A stretch of DNA of 64,000 nucleotides from Buchnera aphidicola (Pemphigus obesinymphae) (GCF_026122815.1 NZ_JAIWQW010000001.1:1-64000), one strand, 5' to 3'; positions 42,847 through 53,965 are shown, counted from the first letter of the stretch. Program-made: numbers and translations. The notes: a model not told the origin generated them from the letters alone.

Positions 42847-43673
42847 AATAATGTTAAAAATAAAAAATTTACATTTTATCTACTTCAGAAAATGTATATT
42901 TCTTATTTAAATTACTCTTATTAAATTATCATTTAATCCCAATCGATATTAATAGTAATGTAAATTTTTTTGTCATTTAATAAAAAGTACATCACAAACG
43001 TAAAAATTATTAATCAATTTTATGCTATACATAGCATATGTATTTTAAAAACTTATTAAAATTAATTTTAATTATAAAACCGTAATACTATCATAAAAAC
43101 ATTTTTAATAAAGTGTATAAAAAGTACTCTTTAATATTTACTCAAAAAGAATATTAACATTAAAAAATAAGATCATTTACAACCATTAAAAAAAAAATTA
43201 TTTTAAAAACATAAATCTTAAAGTTACATAAATTTTTTGTTTTCTACTAAATGATTAGTAAATCAATTCCTCATAAAATCATCATATATCTAAAAAAATA
43301 ATTAACAAAAAATATAATTTTTTTAAAAAATCAAATAAATTAATGTATATTATTTTTTTTAACAAACAATATTAAATACAAAAATATTATCGCTCATTGT
43401 CCATATCAAAAAATAAATAATAATCTTTTATAATAAAAATTATTATACATCGTATAATAAAATATTAATTTAATGCTAATTAAATAAAATTTAACTATTT
43501 TTTATAAAAAATAATTTGTATACAAACACATCTAATCTTTAATTTATTAAATATAAAAAATACATCTTATAAAAACGAACATGTAAAAAATAAATAACCG
43601 TTAAAAATTTCAATAAAATGTTTTAATATTTTAAAATCCAATATTAACAAATCAAAATGTTTTTGGAGATTAT
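42847..43673. other. 827-base gap between bolA and clpP, probable site of lost tig
   Basis: In E. coli trigger factor (tig) lies between bolA and clpP. No frame here resembles it. The remaining sequence is A+T-rich without a recognised gene, except for the possible bolA hairpin on the left. Confidence 0.5.
42870..42903 (+). terminator. Possible bolA terminator
   Basis: An 8-bp stem, 42870-42877 with 42889-42896, is followed by an interrupted T-run. It begins 24 bases after the bolA stop. Confidence 0.4.
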
Positions 43674-44285
43674 ATGTCGTATAAAAAAGAAAAATTTCAC
43701 ATGAATTTAATACCTTTTGTTGTAGAAAAAACATCACAAGGAGAAAGATATTTTGATATCTATTCTCGTCTTTTAAAGGAAAGAATAATATTTATTACCG
43801 GTAATATTGAAGACGTTAAAGCTAATATTGTTGTAGCACAAATGTTATTTCTAGAAGCTGAAAATCCTGAAAAAGATATACATTTATATATCAATTCTCC
43901 AGGTGGAATCATTACATCGGGCATGTCTATTTACGATACTATGCAATTTATAAAACCACAAGTAAACACCATTTGCATAGGTCAAGCTTGCTCAATGGGG
44001 GCATTATTATTAGCAAGTGGAGAAAAAGAAAAAAGATTCTGTTTACCTAATTCGAAAGTAATGATTCATCAACCTTTAGGAGGATACCAAGGACAAGTAT
44101 CAGATATTGATATACATGCACGTGAAATAATAAAAATTAAAAAAAATATGAATAGAATTCTATCCTTACATACTGGAAAATCTATTAAGAAAATCAATAA
44201 AGATACCGAAAGAGATTATTTTCTTTCCGCATCAGAAGCAGTAAATTATGGCTTAGTAGACAAAATATTAACTCATCGAAAATAA
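43674..44285 (+). CDS. clpP: ClpP serine protease subunit
   Basis: 203 residues (E. coli 207). It is a tetradecameric peptidase. The catalytic serine is in [11 protein letters not shown], the histidine in [12 protein letters not shown], and the aspartate in the [10 protein letters not shown]-like segment ([13 protein letters not shown]) or just after. An AGGAG-like site (TTGGAG) is 9 bases upstream. clpX and lon follow, as in E. coli. Confidence 0.97.
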   Translation: MSYKKEKFHMNLIPFVVEKTSQGERYFDIYSRLLKERIIFITGNIEDVKANIVVAQMLFLEAENPEKDIHLYINSPGGIITSGMSIYDTMQFIKPQVNTICIGQACSMGALLLASGEKEKRFCLPNSKVMIHQPLGGYQGQVSDIDIHAREIIKIKKNMNRILSLHTGKSIKKINKDTERDYFLSASEAVNYGLVDKILTHRK

Positions 44286-44398
44286 AAAAATATTTTTGTA
44301 GTTAGCCATATTTTTTATATCATTACATATTAAATATGTAATTTAATCTATAATAGTTTTAAGTAAAAGAATTAACGATAAGAAAAAGAGGTTAATTA

Positions 44399-45676
44399 AT
44401 GTCTGACAAAAAAAAAGACGACACTGCAAACATACTATACTGTTCCTTTTGTGGAAAAAATCAAAAATCAGTATCAAAGTTAATAGCTGGCCCTTCAGTA
44501 TATATCTGTGATAAATGCATTACCTTATGTAATGAAATTGTACAAGAAGAAACAAACGATACATTAATAAAAAATAAAAACAAAATTTTACCTACTCCTC
44601 ATACGATTAAAACACATCTTGACAATTATGTTATTGGACAAAATAAAACAAAAAAAATATTATCAGTCGCTGTTTATAACCACTATAAAAAAATTTATCA
44701 TGTTTCAAATAAAAAAAATATTGAAATAGGTAAAAGTAATATTTTATTAATTGGTCCTACAGGAAGTGGAAAAACTTTATTAGCAGAAACATTAGCAAAA
44801 TTTCTTGATGTACCATTTGTAATAACAGATGCTACCACTTTAACAGAAGCAGGATATGTAGGTGAAGATGTAGAAAACATTATTCAAAAATTACTACAAA
44901 AAAGCAATTATAATATTCAAAAAGCCCAAATTGGCATTATTTATATAGATGAAATTGATAAAATATCAAGAAAATCAGATAATCCTTCTATCACTCGAGA
45001 TGTATCTGGAGAAGGTGTACAACAAGCTTTATTAAAATTAATAGAAGGAACTCTAGCATCTGTACCTCCTAAAGGCGGAAGAAAACATCCTCAACAAGAA
45101 TTTTTACAAGTAGATACATCAAAAATACTATTTATCTGTGGAGGTACATTCCCAGGTTTAAATAAAATAATTTCAGAAAGAACAGAAATAGGAATAAATA
45201 TTGGTTTCAACGCAATTATAAAAAACAAATCTGAAAAAAATAACGAAAATAAATTATTAGAAAAAATACAACCAGAAGATTTAATTAAATTTGGTTTAAT
45301 TCCAGAATTTATAGGACGTCTGCCGGTAATTAGCATATTACATGATTTAAACGAAGAAAATTTAATTAAAATTTTATGTCAACCTAAAAACGCTTTAATA
45401 AAACAATACCAAATTTTATTTGAATTAGAAGGAGTAGAATTAGAATTCCACAACGAAGCAATTTTAACTATTGCAAAAAAAGCAAAAACAAAAAAAATAG
45501 GAGCCAGAGGTTTACGTTCAATTATTGAAAATATTTTACTTGATATTATGTACCAATTACCTTCTATGAAAAATGTAAAAAAAATAATCATTGATAAATC
45601 AGTAGTACAAGGTAAATCACTACCATTATTAATAAAAGAAAATCATATATCAAAAAAAATATCTGAAAAAATATAA
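44399..45676 (+). CDS. clpX: ClpX ATPase subunit of ClpXP
   Basis: 425 residues (E. coli 424). The N-terminal C4 zinc domain has CSFCGKNQ and CDKCITLC. The AAA+ core has Walker A GPTGSGKT, Walker [11 protein letters not shown], and sensor regions [13 protein letters not shown] and [11 protein letters not shown]. It unfolds substrates and feeds them to ClpP. A strong G-C-containing terminator lies 25 bases beyond the stop. Confidence 0.97.
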   Translation: MSDKKKDDTANILYCSFCGKNQKSVSKLIAGPSVYICDKCITLCNEIVQEETNDTLIKNKNKILPTPHTIKTHLDNYVIGQNKTKKILSVAVYNHYKKIYHVSNKKNIEIGKSNILLIGPTGSGKTLLAETLAKFLDVPFVITDATTLTEAGYVGEDVENIIQKLLQKSNYNIQKAQIGIIYIDEIDKISRKSDNPSITRDVSGEGVQQALLKLIEGTLASVPPKGGRKHPQQEFLQVDTSKILFICGGTFPGLNKIISERTEIGINIGFNAIIKNKSEKNNENKLLEKIQPEDLIKFGLIPEFIGRLPVISILHDLNEENLIKILCQPKNALIKQYQILFELEGVELEFHNEAILTIAKKAKTKKIGARGLRSIIENILLDIMYQLPSMKNVKKIIIDKSVVQGKSLPLLIKENHISKKISEKI

Positions 45677-45701
45677 ATTAAAATACTCAGTAATATTATT
45701 A

Positions 45702-45730
45702 GAAAGGGGAATTTCCCCTTTCATTTTTTT
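45702..45730 (+). terminator. Terminator of clpP-clpX
   Basis: A near-perfect stem, GAAAGGGGA at 45702-45710 with TCCCCTTTC at 45714-45722, has a short loop and is followed by T7 at 45724-45730. It is unusually G-C rich for this genome. Confidence 0.8.
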
Positions 45731-45742
45731 AAGTACTTATCA

Positions 45743-45770
45743 TTGAATATCCGATATCCATTACTATATA
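45743..45770 (+). promoter_or_regulatory. Candidate lon promoter
   Basis: TTGAAT (45743-45748) and TATATA (45765-45770) are spaced by 16 bases, between the clpX terminator and lon. The -35 part resembles the sigma-32 CTTGAA box, but no matching CCCCAT -10 box lies at the right distance, so sigma-70 is more likely. Confidence 0.35.
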
Positions 45771-45851
45771 CTCACCACATACTATAAAATTTATGTTTAT
45801 CTATCTTAATCGTATCTTTCTAATAAAAAAATATAACTCAGAGAAATATTT

Positions 45852-48197
45852 ATGAACAATATATCTTCCGAAAAGATAGAAATTCCTGTTTTACCATTGC
45901 GTGATGTTGTCGTATATCCATACATGGTAATTCCGCTATTCGTAGGTCGTGAAAAATCAATTAAATGCATAGAAGCATCTATGGCTCAAAATAAGAAAAT
46001 TATGTTGGTTTCACAAAAAGAAGCATCAATAGATGAACCAAAATTTGAAGATTTATTTAATATAGGAACTATTGCTTCAATTTTGCAAATGTTAAAATTA
46101 CCAGATGGTACTATAAAAGTACTTGTAGAAGGATTACAAAGAGCAAAAATAAATCAATTAAACAATAATGGACATTATTTTACATCAGAGATAGAAATAA
46201 TTAAAACTCCCAAAATTCATAATAAAGAACAAAAAGTACTAGTACGTACCACTATTGACCAATTTGAATCATATATACAACTAAATAAAAAAATACCACC
46301 AGAAATATTAAATTCTCTTGGAAATATAGATAATGCTGCTAGACTCGCTGACACCATAGCAGCTCATATGCCTCTAAAATTATCAGATAAACAAACCATA
46401 TTAGAAATTCCTAATATTGATAAAAGATTGGAATATTTAATGGCAATAATGGAATCAGAAATAGATTTATTAAAAGTCGAAAAAAGAATACGCAACCGTG
46501 TAAAAAGACAAATGGAAAAAAGTCAAAGAGAATATTATTTAAATGAACAAATGAAAGCTATTCAAAAAGAACTAGGAGAAATAGATGATACTCCCGATGA
46601 AAATGAAATTCTAAAAAGAAAAATTAATGCCGCTAAAATGCCAAAAGAAGCAAAAATAAAAACAAAATCTGAATTAAAAAAACTCAGATTAATGTCACCA
46701 ATGTCTGCAGAAGCTACAGTTGTCCGAAGTTACATAGATTGGATGATTCAAGTACCATGGCATTTAAGAAGCAAAATAAAAAAAAATATTCTTGTTGCTC
46801 AAGAAATACTAGATAAAGATCATTTTGGATTAGAAAAAGTCAAAGAAAGAATTTTAGAATATTTGGCTGTACAAAATAGAATAAGTAAAATAAAAGGACC
46901 TATTTTATGTTTGGTAGGTCCTCCTGGAGTAGGTAAAACTTCTTTAGGAAAATCTATTGCTAAAGCAACAGGAAGAAAATATATTAGAATGGCATTAGGT
47001 GGCATAAGAGACGAAGCTGAAATCAGAGGTCATCGCCGTACATATATTGGATCTATGCCTGGGAAAATAATTCAAAAAATGGCAAAAATAGGAGTAAAAA
47101 ATCCTCTTTTTTTATTAGATGAAATAGATAAAATGTCATGTGATATCAGAATAGATCCAGCTTCCGCTTTATTGGAAGTATTAGATCCAGAACAAAACTT
47201 TGCTTTTAATGATCATTATTTAGAAATAGACTATGATCTTTCTGACGTTATGTTCGTAGCTACTTCTAACTCAACTAATATTCCAGCTGCCTTACTAGAC
47301 AGAATGGAAGTGATTCACATATCTGGTTATACCGAGGACGAAAAATTAAATATAGCTAAAGCATATTTAAAACCAAAACAAATGAAAGAAAATGCTTTAA
47401 ACTCAAATGAATTAATAATATCAGATAATGCTATTACTGATATTATTCGTTATTATACCCGAGAAGCAGGAGTAAGAAATCTTGAAAGAGAAATATCAAA
47501 AATATGTCGTAAGACAGTTAAAACATTGGTATTAAATAAATTACTAAAAATAGTTAAAATAAACTGCAAAAACTTAAAGAAATATCTTGGTGTTCAAAGA
47601 TTTGACTATGGAAAATCAGGAAATAAGAATCAAATTGGACAAGTGATAGGATTAGCATGGACAGAAGTTGGAGGTGATTTACTAACCATCGAAACTACCT
47701 GTGTTTCAGGAAAAGGTAAACTTACCTATACCGGATCTCTAGGAGAAGTAATGCAAGAATCTATACAAGCTGCCTTAACAGTAGTTAGAGCTCAAGCAAA
47801 AAAATTAGGAATAAACAAAGAATTTTATGAAAAACACGATATACACGTACATGTTCCAGAAGGTGCTACTCCCAAAGATGGACCTAGTGCAGGAATAGCT
47901 ATGTGTACAGCAATAGTTTCTTCTCTTACAAAAAATCCAGTACATGCTGATATTGCAATGACAGGAGAAATTACTCTGAGAGGTGAAGTTCTAACAATAG
48001 GAGGACTAAAAGAAAAATTGTTAGCTGCTCATCGTGGAGGAATAAAAAAAGTATTAATCCCTTATGAAAATAAACGTGATTTAGAAGAAATACCTAAAAA
48101 TATTATTTCTAATTTAGAAATACATCCTGTAAAAAATATAGAAGAAGTATTTAATATTGCTTTAGAAAATAAACCTTATATTTTTTTAAAAAATTGA
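45852..48197 (+). CDS. lon: ATP-dependent protease Lon
   Basis: 781 residues (E. coli 784). An N-terminal substrate-binding domain (VLPLRDVVVYPYMVIPLFVG) is followed by the AAA+ module with Walker A GPPGVGKTSLG and LLDEIDKM. The C-terminal peptidase domain has the Ser-Lys dyad, with serine in PKDGPSAGIAM and lysine in the following GLKEKLLAAHRGG region. It degrades misfolded proteins. A hairpin terminator follows. Confidence 0.97.
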   Translation: MNNISSEKIEIPVLPLRDVVVYPYMVIPLFVGREKSIKCIEASMAQNKKIMLVSQKEASIDEPKFEDLFNIGTIASILQMLKLPDGTIKVLVEGLQRAKINQLNNNGHYFTSEIEIIKTPKIHNKEQKVLVRTTIDQFESYIQLNKKIPPEILNSLGNIDNAARLADTIAAHMPLKLSDKQTILEIPNIDKRLEYLMAIMESEIDLLKVEKRIRNRVKRQMEKSQREYYLNEQMKAIQKELGEIDDTPDENEILKRKINAAKMPKEAKIKTKSELKKLRLMSPMSAEATVVRSYIDWMIQVPWHLRSKIKKNILVAQEILDKDHFGLEKVKERILEYLAVQNRISKIKGPILCLVGPPGVGKTSLGKSIAKATGRKYIRMALGGIRDEAEIRGHRRTYIGSMPGKIIQKMAKIGVKNPLFLLDEIDKMSCDIRIDPASALLEVLDPEQNFAFNDHYLEIDYDLSDVMFVATSNSTNIPAALLDRMEVIHISGYTEDEKLNIAKAYLKPKQMKENALNSNELIISDNAITDIIRYYTREAGVRNLEREISKICRKTVKTLVLNKLLKIVKINCKNLKKYLGVQRFDYGKSGNKNQIGQVIGLAWTEVGGDLLTIETTCVSGKGKLTYTGSLGEVMQESIQAALTVVRAQAKKLGINKEFYEKHDIHVHVPEGATPKDGPSAGIAMCTAIVSSLTKNPVHADIAMTGEITLRGEVLTIGGLKEKLLAAHRGGIKKVLIPYENKRDLEEIPKNIISNLEIHPVKNIEEVFNIALENKPYIFLKN

Positions 48198-48839
48198 AAA
48201 TATATTATTTAAAAAACAAAAACAAGTTGAACATATGTATTAATTTTCAACTTGTTTTTATATTTTTTAAGAATTTTTTATATATAATACTTTTATTAAA
48301 TAAAAATTCCAAAATAACAGTAATTTATTTAAAATAAATTAAAATGTATTTATATAAATAAAATTTTTTAAACATATGAAATATCGATTCATATAAAAAA
48401 ATTCAACATATAATAATTAATTAAGTATTATATACATGATATTATCATATAAATTTTAAAAAAATAAAAATAAATCTTTAATTGCATATTGTAATAATTA
48501 TATTACAAAAAATGATATTAATAGTTTTAAAAAATTATTTTTTAATATAAAATTTTTTATTAAACTATTTTTTCTAATTAAAATATTTTTATTTTTTATT
48601 TAAATTATTTTTTAACTATCTTAATAAAATCAATTATTATTTAGTAAAATGCAAAAATCATAAAAAAATTTTTAAAATCAAATTTTAATTCAATAAAATC
48701 ATATATTTAATCTTTAATACCTTCTAAATATCTAATAAAAAGCTATATATAAATTATTACAATGTATTTAGATATTATAAATAAAATATTATATATTACA
48801 TATAACAATTATTAAAAACAAAAAATTTAGGATTCTTTC
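48198..48839. other. 642-base gap between lon and mdlA
   Basis: After the lon terminator no gene is recognised. In E. coli hupB and ppiD follow lon, and neither is seen here. Long A and T runs dominate. Confidence 0.5.
48218..48259 (+). terminator. Terminator of lon
   Basis: A 14-bp perfect stem, 48218-48231 with 48246-48259, has a 14-base loop and ends in T5, about 20 bases past the stop. Confidence 0.75.
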
Positions 48840-50573
48840 GTGCAATTATTTAATCAATTAAGTTGGTATTTCATACGTGAATGGAAACGTTATTTAGGAG
48901 CAATATTTCTACTAATTATTATTGCTATTTTACAATTATTACCTCCTAAAGTAGTAGGTATGCTTGTTGATTTAGTAATGAAAAATAAAATAAATAACAT
49001 GCAAATTTTATATTGGATTATTGTTATGTTGTTTACTGCTTTATTAGTTTATATTCTTAGATATATGTGGCGAGTTTTACTTTTTGGAGCAGCTTATAAA
49101 TTAGCAGTAGAGTTAAGAATACAATTCTATAATTATCTTAGTTTTCAAAATTCTATGTTTTATTTAAAAAATAGAACTGGTGATCTCATGGCCAGAGCAA
49201 CTAACGATGTAGATAAAGTGGTATTTGCTGCTGGAGAAGGAGTTTTAACACTAGTAGATTCATTAATAATGGGAATATCAGTATTGATAATCATGTTTAC
49301 CCAAATTAGCTGGAAATTAACGTTATTATCCTTAATACCCATGCCTATTATGGCTTTAATTATAAAAACATATGGGAAAGAACTACACAGTACCTTTCGT
49401 AAAGCACAAGCAGCATTCTCCGTACTAACAAATCAAACACAAGAAAGTTTAACTAACATCCGCATGATAAAAGCTTTCGGATTAGAATTAGAACAATGTA
49501 AAAAATTTGATCAAGTTGCGCAAATAGCTGGGCAAAAAAATATGGAAGTAGCAAAAATAGATGCTAAGTTTGATCCTACCATACATTTAGGTATTTCATT
49601 GTCTAACCTCATTGCTATTACAGGTGGTGGTTATTTAATTTGGAATAAAGAAATTACATTGGGACAATTAACTAGTTTTATTATGTATCTTGGACTCATG
49701 GTATGGCCGATGTTGGCTTTAGCTTGGATGTTTAATATCGTAGAAAGAGGTAGTGCTGCTTGGGAAAGAATACAATTAATTATAGGAGATAAAATATCTA
49801 ATTCCCAAAAAAATAATAAAAAATTTCCATCTACTCCATGTATCTTAGAAATTAAAATTAACAATTTTACTTATCCAAAAAGTAAAAAAAATGCATTAAA
49901 CAAAATTTTTTTTAAACTTTATCCTGGGAAAATATTAGGAATATGTGGTCCAACAGGATCAGGGAAAAGTACACTTTTAAATTTAATACAAAAACAATTC
50001 GATATAAAAAATGGAAATATATCTTATAATAATATTCCTTTGTCTCATTATGAAATAAAACTATGGCGTCACCGCATTGCCATGGTAAATCAAACTTCGT
50101 TTTTATTTTCAGACACCATATACAATAACATATCTTTAGGAAAACCTCATGCTACTAAAAAAGAAATTGAAAAATCAGCTTATTTAGCCAATATTCACCA
50201 AGAAATTTTAAACTTACCTAAAGGATACGATACCCAAGTTGGTGAAAGAGGAATTATGTTATCTGGTGGTCAAAAACAAAGAATTGCCATTGCTAGAGCA
50301 TTATTAACAAATACTGAAATACTCATATTAGATGACGCATTGTCTGCTGTAGACGGAGAATGTCAACAAATAATACTAAAAAATATTAATAAATGGAAAA
50401 CAAATAAGCATACTTTAATAATAATTGCCCATAGATTATCCACATTAATTAATGCTGATAATATCGTTGTATTAGAAAATGGATCAATTTCCCAAATAGG
50501 AAATCATTCTGAGTTAATGAAAGAAAAAAAATGGTACAATAAAATGTATAATTATCAAAAATTAAACATTTAA
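48840..50573 (+). CDS. mdlA: ABC transporter half-subunit MdlA
   Basis: 577 residues (E. coli 590), with a GTG start. Six N-terminal membrane helices form an exporter-type domain. The ATPase has Walker [10 protein letters not shown], signature [15 protein letters not shown] and Walker [13 protein letters not shown]. It pairs with MdlB as a heterodimeric exporter of unknown substrate. The genes are 23 bases apart and read as one operon. The GTG is preceded by AGGA at the usual distance. Confidence 0.94.
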   Translation: MQLFNQLSWYFIREWKRYLGAIFLLIIIAILQLLPPKVVGMLVDLVMKNKINNMQILYWIIVMLFTALLVYILRYMWRVLLFGAAYKLAVELRIQFYNYLSFQNSMFYLKNRTGDLMARATNDVDKVVFAAGEGVLTLVDSLIMGISVLIIMFTQISWKLTLLSLIPMPIMALIIKTYGKELHSTFRKAQAAFSVLTNQTQESLTNIRMIKAFGLELEQCKKFDQVAQIAGQKNMEVAKIDAKFDPTIHLGISLSNLIAITGGGYLIWNKEITLGQLTSFIMYLGLMVWPMLALAWMFNIVERGSAAWERIQLIIGDKISNSQKNNKKFPSTPCILEIKINNFTYPKSKKNALNKIFFKLYPGKILGICGPTGSGKSTLLNLIQKQFDIKNGNISYNNIPLSHYEIKLWRHRIAMVNQTSFLFSDTIYNNISLGKPHATKKEIEKSAYLANIHQEILNLPKGYDTQVGERGIMLSGGQKQRIAIARALLTNTEILILDDALSAVDGECQQIILKNINKWKTNKHTLIIIAHRLSTLINADNIVVLENGSISQIGNHSELMKEKKWYNKMYNYQKLNI

Positions 50574-50596
50574 ATAAATAAGGATAAAATGTTAAT

Positions 50597-52366
50597 ATGT
50601 TATTAAATAATACTCCTAATTTAATAAGATTTTGGACAGTTCTAAAACGTTTATTAAAATATATTAAAATTTGGAAAAAAAAGCTAATTATAGCTTTTTT
50701 CTGCTTATTAACCGCTTCAATTACTGAAGTATTAGGACCAATATTAATCAGTTATTTTATAAATCATATAATCGTACCCCATAATATTAATAACGTATTA
50801 ATGTTATCATTAATCGTTGTTTTTATAATGTTACAAATAACTTCGGTAATTCTAAATTACTTTCAAACTATTATTTTTAATAAAACTGCTGTAAACATTG
50901 TCCAAAATTTACGATTGGATGTAATTAAATCTGCTTTAAAACAACCATTACATGTATTTGATACTCAACCTATAGGACAAATCATATCTCGAATTACTAA
51001 CGATACAGAAATAGTTAAAGAACTTTATGATACAGTAATAGCAACAGTATTCCGTAGTATAGTATTAATTGTTGTAACATTATTTGCTATGTTTACTCTC
51101 GAATGGCATATGGCTAGTATTGCAACTATCATTTTTCCAATGGTAATAATTGTGATGTTATTTTACCAAAAAAAAAGTACTCCAATTTTAAGAAAAGTTA
51201 GAGAATATGTAGAACACATAAACAATAAATTTAATGAAATTATTAATGGAATGCAAATTATTCAACAATTCAGTCAAGAATCTAAATTTCAAAAATCTAT
51301 TCAAAAAACCAGCAATTTACATTATTTATCTCGTATGAAAATTTTAAGATTAGATGGATTACTACTCAGACCTCTACTAAGTTTATTTTCAGCTATTGTT
51401 TTATGTGGTTTAATTACATCTTTTAAATTCTTTTCTGTAAATTTATTTGAAGTAGGAATTTTATATGCCTTTATAAGTTATTTAGGAAGATTAAATGAAC
51501 CTTTGATAGCTATCACTACTCAACAATCTATATTACAGCAAGCTATTGTTGCAGGAGAAAGAATTTTCGAATTAATCGATACACCTAAACAAATTTATGG
51601 ATCCGATTGTGCACATCTAAAAAGCGGTTTAATTCAGATTAAAAACCTTAATTTTAGTTATAAAAAAAAACAACCTAATATTTTAAATAATATTAATATC
51701 ACCATACCTTCCAAAAGTTTTACTGCCTTTATCGGACACACTGGTAGTGGGAAAAGCACCCTTGCTAATTTAATTATGGGTTACTATCCTATTAATCAAG
51801 GAGAAATATATATAGATAAACGTCCTATTCAATCTTTAAGTCATAAAACTTTAAGAAAAGGAATCTCTATTGTTCAACAAGAACCATTAATACTAGCAGA
51901 TACCATCTTAAAGAATATAACACTTGGGCGAAACATATCGGAAAATAAAATTTGGAAAATACTAGAAACAGTACAATTAGCCAATCTAGTAAAATCGATG
52001 TCAAAAGGAATACACGAAAATCTCCGGGAAAGAGGAAACAATTTATCTATTGGACAAAAACAATTGTTAGCTATTGCTAGAGTATTAATTATTCATCCCA
52101 AAATATTAATTCTTGACGAAGCTACAGCAAATATAGATTCAGAAACTGAAAAAAATATACAAAAAACATTACTTTCAGTAAAAAAATTTTCTACTCTGGT
52201 AGTAATAGCCCATCGACTATCTACTATCATGAAAGCAGATAAAATAGTGGTATTACATCAAGGGAAAATCATAGAAGAAGGAAATCATAACATGTTAATA
52301 GATAGAAAAGGTAAATATTGGAATATGCACCAAGCTCAATCAAATAAGACATTAAGAAATATATGA
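50597..52366 (+). CDS. mdlB: ABC transporter half-subunit MdlB
   Basis: 589 residues (E. coli 593). Six membrane helices precede an ATPase with Walker A GHTGSGKST. The signature is LSIGQKQLLAIARVL, with Ile in place of the usual second Gly of LSGGQ. Walker B is ILILDEATANID. The complete pair mdlAB suggests that a heterodimeric exporter is still made. Its substrate is not known. Confidence 0.94.
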   Translation: MLLNNTPNLIRFWTVLKRLLKYIKIWKKKLIIAFFCLLTASITEVLGPILISYFINHIIVPHNINNVLMLSLIVVFIMLQITSVILNYFQTIIFNKTAVNIVQNLRLDVIKSALKQPLHVFDTQPIGQIISRITNDTEIVKELYDTVIATVFRSIVLIVVTLFAMFTLEWHMASIATIIFPMVIIVMLFYQKKSTPILRKVREYVEHINNKFNEIINGMQIIQQFSQESKFQKSIQKTSNLHYLSRMKILRLDGLLLRPLLSLFSAIVLCGLITSFKFFSVNLFEVGILYAFISYLGRLNEPLIAITTQQSILQQAIVAGERIFELIDTPKQIYGSDCAHLKSGLIQIKNLNFSYKKKQPNILNNINITIPSKSFTAFIGHTGSGKSTLANLIMGYYPINQGEIYIDKRPIQSLSHKTLRKGISIVQQEPLILADTILKNITLGRNISENKIWKILETVQLANLVKSMSKGIHENLRERGNNLSIGQKQLLAIARVLIIHPKILILDEATANIDSETEKNIQKTLLSVKKFSTLVVIAHRLSTIMKADKIVVLHQGKIIEEGNHNMLIDRKGKYWNMHQAQSNKTLRNI

Positions 52367-52382
52367 TTATAATCATAAACAA

Positions 52383-52487
52383 GACTCTATTAGCTAAATT
52401 TATGTACCTGATAACTTAATATGGCTGCTTTTTTCCAAATCTGACCAAATTTTTAAATGTTCAGTACTAAACCGCTAATAGAGTACC
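52383..52487 (-). ncRNA. ffs: 4.5S RNA (signal recognition particle RNA)
   Basis: Read on the minus strand, the ends pair over a long terminal stem (GGTACTCTATTAGC with GCTAATAGAGTC). The SRP domain IV is evident: GGTCAGATTTGGAAAAAAGC followed by AGCC, with the GGAA tetraloop and the conserved GCAGCC. Compared with E. coli, two G-C pairs below the tetraloop are U-A here (compensated changes), and one G of the CAGG loop is A. The length of about 105 is near the E. coli 114. It sits beyond mdlB, as in E. coli. It binds Ffh for co-translational membrane targeting. Confidence 0.92.
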
Positions 52488-52647
52488 AAAAAATTAAAAA
52501 ATAAATTTATAACATAACTATAATTACCTAAAAAATTACAAATTGCAAGTTTATTTTTGAATTAATTTTTCAAATAAACAATCTTTACTATTAAAAAAAT
52601 ATAATATTATGCTAGGATAAAACATCCTATAACAACATTTTACATAT

Positions 52648-53760
52648 ATGAAGAATTATCAAGTACTGGCAAGAAAATGGAGACCCCAATCTTTTGATCA
52701 AGTTATTGGTCACGAATATGTATTAACTGCAATATCAAATGCTTTATCTATTGGTCAAATTCACCATGCTTGGTTATTTTACGGACCAAAAGGAACAGGA
52801 AAAACAACTTTATCAAGATTACTAGCTAAAAGTTTAAACTGCGAACGCGGAATTACACCTACACCATGTAGAACATGTTCAAATTGTAAAAATATAGAAA
52901 AAGGTATTTGTCTTGATTTATTAGAAATAGATGCAGCATCTAAAACTAAAGTAGAAGATATTAAAGAATTATTAGATAATATAAAATATTCACCGGTACA
53001 AGGTCGTTTTATCATTTACTTAATCGATGAAATTCATATGTTATCAAGACATAGTTTCAATTCTCTTCTTAAAATTCTAGAAGAACCACCTGAACATGTT
53101 AAATTTATTCTAGCCACAACAAATCCTGAAAAAATTCCAAAAACTGTTATTTCACGTTGTTTACAATTTAACTTAAAAGAATTAACGCCCAAAGAAATAT
53201 ATACAAAAATAAAACAAATATTAGATAGCGAAAAAATAATTTATGACTCAAAATCTTTAACAATAATATCTCAAAATGCTTCTGGAAGTTTACGAGACGC
53301 TTTAAATTTAATTGAACAAGCAGTATCTATAGGACAAGGAAGTATATCTATTAAAAACGTTACTAATATGTTAGGAACTATCGACAAAACACAATCTTTA
53401 ATTTTAACCGTAGCTATATTAAAAAAAGATGCACATAAAATTATCTCATCACTTAATGCACTAAATTTACAAGGCAGTAATTGGGAAAAAATTGTCATCG
53501 AAATTCTAAGAACTTTACATCACATAACTATGTTAAAAAATATTCCTTCATTATGGCATAACAATCTTTACAATAAAATTGAAAATAATTTATTATTAAA
53601 AATAACGAATACTATGGATCATAAAGATATTCAATCTTACTATAAAATGTTAATATTAGGTAGAAAAGAACTCTACATGGCACCTAATTATAAAATTGGC
53701 GTAGAAATGATTTTATTAAGAACATTAAATATAAAAACTAATACAATTTTAATTACATAA
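52648..53760 (+). CDS. dnaX: DNA polymerase III clamp-loader subunit (gamma-like DnaX)
   Basis: 370 residues, against 643 for E. coli tau and 431 for gamma. Domains I-III are present: Walker A GPKGTGKTT near residue 45, the zinc cysteines in CERGITPTPCRTCSNC, Walker B IYLIDEIHML and the SRC motif. The proline-rich linker and the C-terminal domains IV-V, which bind the replicative helicase and the alpha subunit, are missing, as is the E. coli A-AAA-AAG frameshift site. Only one short form can be made. A small hairpin (52613-52629) lies 19 bases before the start; no strong ribosome site is seen. Confidence 0.93.
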   Translation: MKNYQVLARKWRPQSFDQVIGHEYVLTAISNALSIGQIHHAWLFYGPKGTGKTTLSRLLAKSLNCERGITPTPCRTCSNCKNIEKGICLDLLEIDAASKTKVEDIKELLDNIKYSPVQGRFIIYLIDEIHMLSRHSFNSLLKILEEPPEHVKFILATTNPEKIPKTVISRCLQFNLKELTPKEIYTKIKQILDSEKIIYDSKSLTIISQNASGSLRDALNLIEQAVSIGQGSISIKNVTNMLGTIDKTQSLILTVAILKKDAHKIISSLNALNLQGSNWEKIVIEILRTLHHITMLKNIPSLWHNNLYNKIENNLLLKITNTMDHKDIQSYYKMLILGRKELYMAPNYKIGVEMILLRTLNIKTNTILIT

Positions 53761-53965
53761 TTATAAAAAACTTTAATTAAAAAAAATAAATTAGGATAAA
53801 AAAAGTTACAGAATATAATTCTGCATTTGAAACACATGTATATAATAAAAAACAAAGTTTTCTATAAAAAATTGAATTAATCTGCAATTAAAATAAAAAA
53901 ATATGGTAAAATAATTCTAATAAATTTTTTATTTAAAAAAACAAATTTAATTGAAGAAGAATAAT

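Noticed and set aside
52364-52377. 14-base palindrome at the mdlB stop as ffs/mdlB terminator
   Set aside because: ATGATTATAATCAT has no loop and no adjoining T-run; short A-T palindromes are common by chance here.
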